Positions 13,786 through 15,753 of a stretch of DNA of 15,753 nt are shown in pieces. The position numbers were made by a program, and so were the translations under genes. Position 1 is the stretch's first letter, and each line of letters begins with the position of its first letter. The notes beneath the pieces are model-generated. The model searched no databases. It was not told where the DNA came from and was given only the letters and a program-made list of their open reading frames with translations. This DNA comes from NIC37A-2 sp050289625 (GTDB lineage Bacteria; Myxococcota_A; Polyangia; Polyangiales; Polyangiaceae), in contig JBNKGC010000140.1 of assembly GCA_050289625.1 (NCBI GenBank), positions 1 through 15,753 of the forward strand, written 5' to 3'.

Positions 13786-15606
13786 CTACGACTTCCAGCC
13801 CGCGAGAAGTTTTCGAACCTTCTCGTCAGTGTCGGACTTTGCGAGTCGAGCAAGAACCGAATCCAGGGCTGGTGCCTCATGGGCCCAGCGCATGGCGGCG
13901 CGCACCACGTTCCTTCTCACCGCCGCCACCTCCTCGCCTTGGAGGCGATCTCGCAGCGCGTAGACAAGCACTGGTGAGGGAGAGCGATAGCTCAGCGTCT
14001 CGAGAGCACTCTGTCGAACGTCCGGCGATGGATCCCGCTGGATGGCGAGCGCGATGCGCTGGTCCGCTTCCTGACCGGGGATGCGCCGAAGGGCCCAGAC
14101 CGCAGCGGCTCGCACTCCCGCCTCACCGCTGTCGAGCTTCGCGAGGATGCTGTCGAGTGCGCTCCCGCTCCCCGCATTGCCCACGGCCTTGAGCATCTTC
14201 ACCTGCTCGGTGGGCGTTTCGGCGTTGTCGAGGGACGTCACAAGATCCTTCACGACCTCGGTCGCACGCGCCGGGTCGCTCGCAGCCAGGTAGTTGGCCG
14301 CCGAACCCAACCCGTAGAGGGCTTGCGTCCCAAACTCCGGATCGCTCCGCAAATTGTCCAAGAGGGCCAGGGTTTCTTCGCTCGGCTGCTTCGTGAAGCC
14401 GAGTGCGATCAGCGCCCGGCGTCGATCCCCATCCGTGAACGCTTTTCCCCGGATTACTTCGTGGAGCACACCCTGAGCACTCGCACTTCCAGCGCTGCCC
14501 AACGCATCGATCAGCATGTCCTTCTGAGGCGCCCCCGCGCTGATCAGCTCTTCGGCTTCGCCGACCGCTTCGTCACTGAAACGCAGTCGTGACTTCAGCA
14601 GCGAGAAGACCCGTGCGCGCTCTCGGGGGTCTGCAGGATCAAGTGTCGCCACCGCGCCGAGCAACTCCTGAAAACTCGGTCCCTGGAGCTTCGCATGGTC
14701 GATCGCGATGCGCTTCTCCGCACTTCGATCGTCGAGGGGCAAGTGGCGGTAGCCGCGAAACGCACCTGCAAGTGCTTGGAGCTCCTGCTGCTTCGCCACA
14801 TCGGTCTCGTCCAGCGTGAGCTGCAGGCTGAGCTCAGACGACATCGGCGGAAGCGGTCCTTCAGAGGAAACTCGGGTCGTCTCCGATTGCCTCACGCTGC
14901 TCAGTGAACCGGCGGCCATCGACGAGTCCGAAAAAGCGAGGTCGATCATCGAACGCTCGATTTCGGTCGTGGCTTCCAGCCCCTTTCCACCACCTTCGAC
15001 CTTCAGGTAGGCGAGCTTCTGCTTCAGCAGGCTCGTCGCAGATTGCTCGGAATATTTGGTTTCAACCCGTCCGACGGCGTCGCGCTCCGCCACTCTCCAT
15101 TCCCGAACGTCAGGCGCAGGTTTCGCGGCCACCTGAAGGCCCGAGGCGACCGTGCGCAGGAGACCTCGGGCAATGGCTCGTGACGGCTCCGGCGTCTTCA
15201 CCTCGGCGAACCCGATGGCGTCGATGAATCCACCGAATCCGAACGAAATACCGAAAGGCTCCGCCAGAGCCTTCCGCACGGATTCTGTTTCCTCCTTCTC
15301 GGAGCCAGTGAGCGTGACTGATGACGGTTCAAACACCATCGCGGCGGTGAGCCTCTCCCCACCCAGGCGAGTGGCGCGAAGCTTTCCTTCGACGCGAACG
15401 TCGAGGATCGTCTGAGCGTCCATCCGAACCACGGAACTCAGCACGAGTGCGTAGGTGCGGCGCTCGCCGATACGCCACGCAAAATCGTGGGGTTTGCTCG
15501 CCTGGACCGTGGAGGCGGTGTCGCCCTGGGTTCGATGGACGCCCACCACCCCTACCGTAGCGAGAACCACGGCTCCTCCTCCGAACCACCACCAGCGAGA
15601 ATGCAT
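13786..15606 (-). CDS. Membrane-anchored lipovitellin/vitellogenin-N-like HEAT-repeat protein
   Basis: 606 residues. Residues 7-23 form a signal anchor or signal peptide (WFGGGAVVLATVGVVGV). Residues about 41-260 are beta-rich, beginning FAWRIGERRTYALVLSS and ILDVRVEGKLRATRL, the style of the vitellogenin N-sheet. Residues about 315-600 are helical repeats: MLIDALGSAGSASAQGVLHE at 364-383, then PSEETLALLDNL, then MLKAVGNAGSGSALDSIL at 471-488 and VRAAAVWALRRIP at 498-510. The last two resemble the hallmark of the Vitellogenin_N/MTP helical domain (LKALGNAGHP..., vRvAAiWALRr). Eukaryotic members bind or transfer lipid; a general HEAT-repeat reading is the conservative alternative. No cysteines are seen, unlike the disulfide-bearing animal proteins. 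The start lies two bases after the stop of the preceding RCC1-like gene, so they are translationally coupled. Localisation would be periplasmic or anchored in the inner membrane. Confidence 0.85.
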   Translation of the reverse strand: MHSRWWWFGGGAVVLATVGVVGVHRTQGDTASTVQASKPHDFAWRIGERRTYALVLSSVVRMDAQTILDVRVEGKLRATRLGGERLTAAMVFEPSSVTLTGSEKEETESVRKALAEPFGISFGFGGFIDAIGFAEVKTPEPSRAIARGLLRTVASGLQVAAKPAPDVREWRVAERDAVGRVETKYSEQSATSLLKQKLAYLKVEGGGKGLEATTEIERSMIDLAFSDSSMAAGSLSSVRQSETTRVSSEGPLPPMSSELSLQLTLDETDVAKQQELQALAGAFRGYRHLPLDDRSAEKRIAIDHAKLQGPSFQELLGAVATLDPADPRERARVFSLLKSRLRFSDEAVGEAEELISAGAPQKDMLIDALGSAGSASAQGVLHEVIRGKAFTDGDRRRALIALGFTKQPSEETLALLDNLRSDPEFGTQALYGLGSAANYLAASDPARATEVVKDLVTSLDNAETPTEQVKMLKAVGNAGSGSALDSILAKLDSGEAGVRAAAVWALRRIPGQEADQRIALAIQRDPSPDVRQSALETLSYRSPSPVLVYALRDRLQGEEVAAVRRNVVRAAMRWAHEAPALDSVLARLAKSDTDEKVRKLLAGWKS

Positions 15607-15608
15607 CG

Positions 15609-15753
15609 TCAGTCGAGGAGGGCGCGGAGATCTTCCGGTTTCTGGGGGATGGGCGGTGGAAGGTCATTCCCCCAGCAATGCACCGAGCCGTCGGTGGCGA
15701 TGCCGCACGCGATTTCGTCGCCCACCGACAGCTCTGCGAAATCCACGTCACCG
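15609..15753 (-). CDS. RCC1-like repeat protein, C-terminal end (5' part outside window)
   Basis: The frame enters at the window edge and ends at TGA 15611-15609. The visible 47 residues contain ELSVGDEIACGIATDGSVHCWG, then ND, a clear RCC1/BNR-type repeat end (pattern S.G..HaCAl..dGsv.CWGdN), followed by a Pro-rich tail and DLRALLD. Such proteins in myxobacteria are usually exported beta-propellers with paired Cys in each blade; the pair here is the Cys of IACG and of HCWG. The next gene starts two bases on, implying one transcript. Only the last blade is seen, so the size and signal peptide are unknown. Confidence 0.8.
   Translation of the reverse strand, partial: GDVDFAELSVGDEIACGIATDGSVHCWGNDLPPPIPQKPEDLRALLD

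Noticed and set aside
1..15753. CRISPR array, tRNA, rRNA, prophage or intact insertion sequence
   Set aside because: No regularly spaced repeats, RNA-gene signatures, integrase or complete transposase were seen.

Overview
The window is high-GC DNA whose genes strongly suggest a myxobacterium-like member of the Myxococcota (Polyangia type). The signs are a seven-POTRA Omp85 protein, a secreted cysteine-rich protein with a Gly/Ser/Thr linker of the CGxGxxExGExCD type, a HAF-repeat remnant, an RCC1-like repeat protein and a PP2C phosphatase next to an ECF sigma factor. This assignment is an inference from gene content; no rRNA or other marker gene is present.

Region by region. (a) 1-3270, minus: an almost complete outer-membrane Omp85 (BamA/TamA superfamily) gene that loses only its last codon or so at the window edge. 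It has a signal peptide, about seven POTRA-like modules, a cysteine-bearing insertion and a 16-strand-type barrel ending in a beta-signal. (b) 3388-6480, plus: a membrane-anchored phosphodiester-glycosidase-like protein, the DNA repair glycosylase mutM and the pentose phosphate enzyme rpiA, closely spaced. (c) 6593-7810, plus: a secreted HtrA-like trypsin/PDZ protein whose catalytic His and Ser both appear to be replaced, so probably a pseudoprotease. (d) 7811-9987, plus: a leader region with competing hairpins, a PP2C protein phosphatase starting at TTG, an ECF sigma factor with a candidate self-type promoter, and a four-base-overlapping single-pass membrane protein that may be its regulator. 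(e) 9988-12473: a low-density, decayed stretch with a frameshifted HAF-repeat remnant, the cysteine-rich secreted protein, three strong hairpins (one a good bidirectional terminator), and a truncated CxxC protein fragment that resembles a mobile-element-associated family. (f) 12413-13211, minus: a two-gene unit, a STAS-like protein then a SnoaL/NTF2-like protein. (g) 13212-13785: a plus-strand reading frame without a good start but followed by a good terminator, probably the tail of a broken gene. (h) 13786-15753, minus: the 3' end of an RCC1-like repeat gene followed two bases later by a 606-residue membrane-anchored protein whose helical domain looks like the vitellogenin/MTP (large lipid transfer protein) N-terminal module.

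Functional reading. Much of the window is cell-envelope biology (Omp85, anchored glycosidase-like protein, secreted pseudoprotease, cysteine-rich exported protein, anchored lipovitellin-like protein), interspersed with housekeeping enzymes and a signalling pair (PP2C, ECF sigma). No intact mobile element, CRISPR array, tRNA or rRNA was seen. The most unusual item is the bacterial lipovitellin-like protein translationally coupled to an RCC1-like protein; next are the pseudoprotease and the Omp85 architecture. No clearly new defence or biosynthetic system could be demonstrated.
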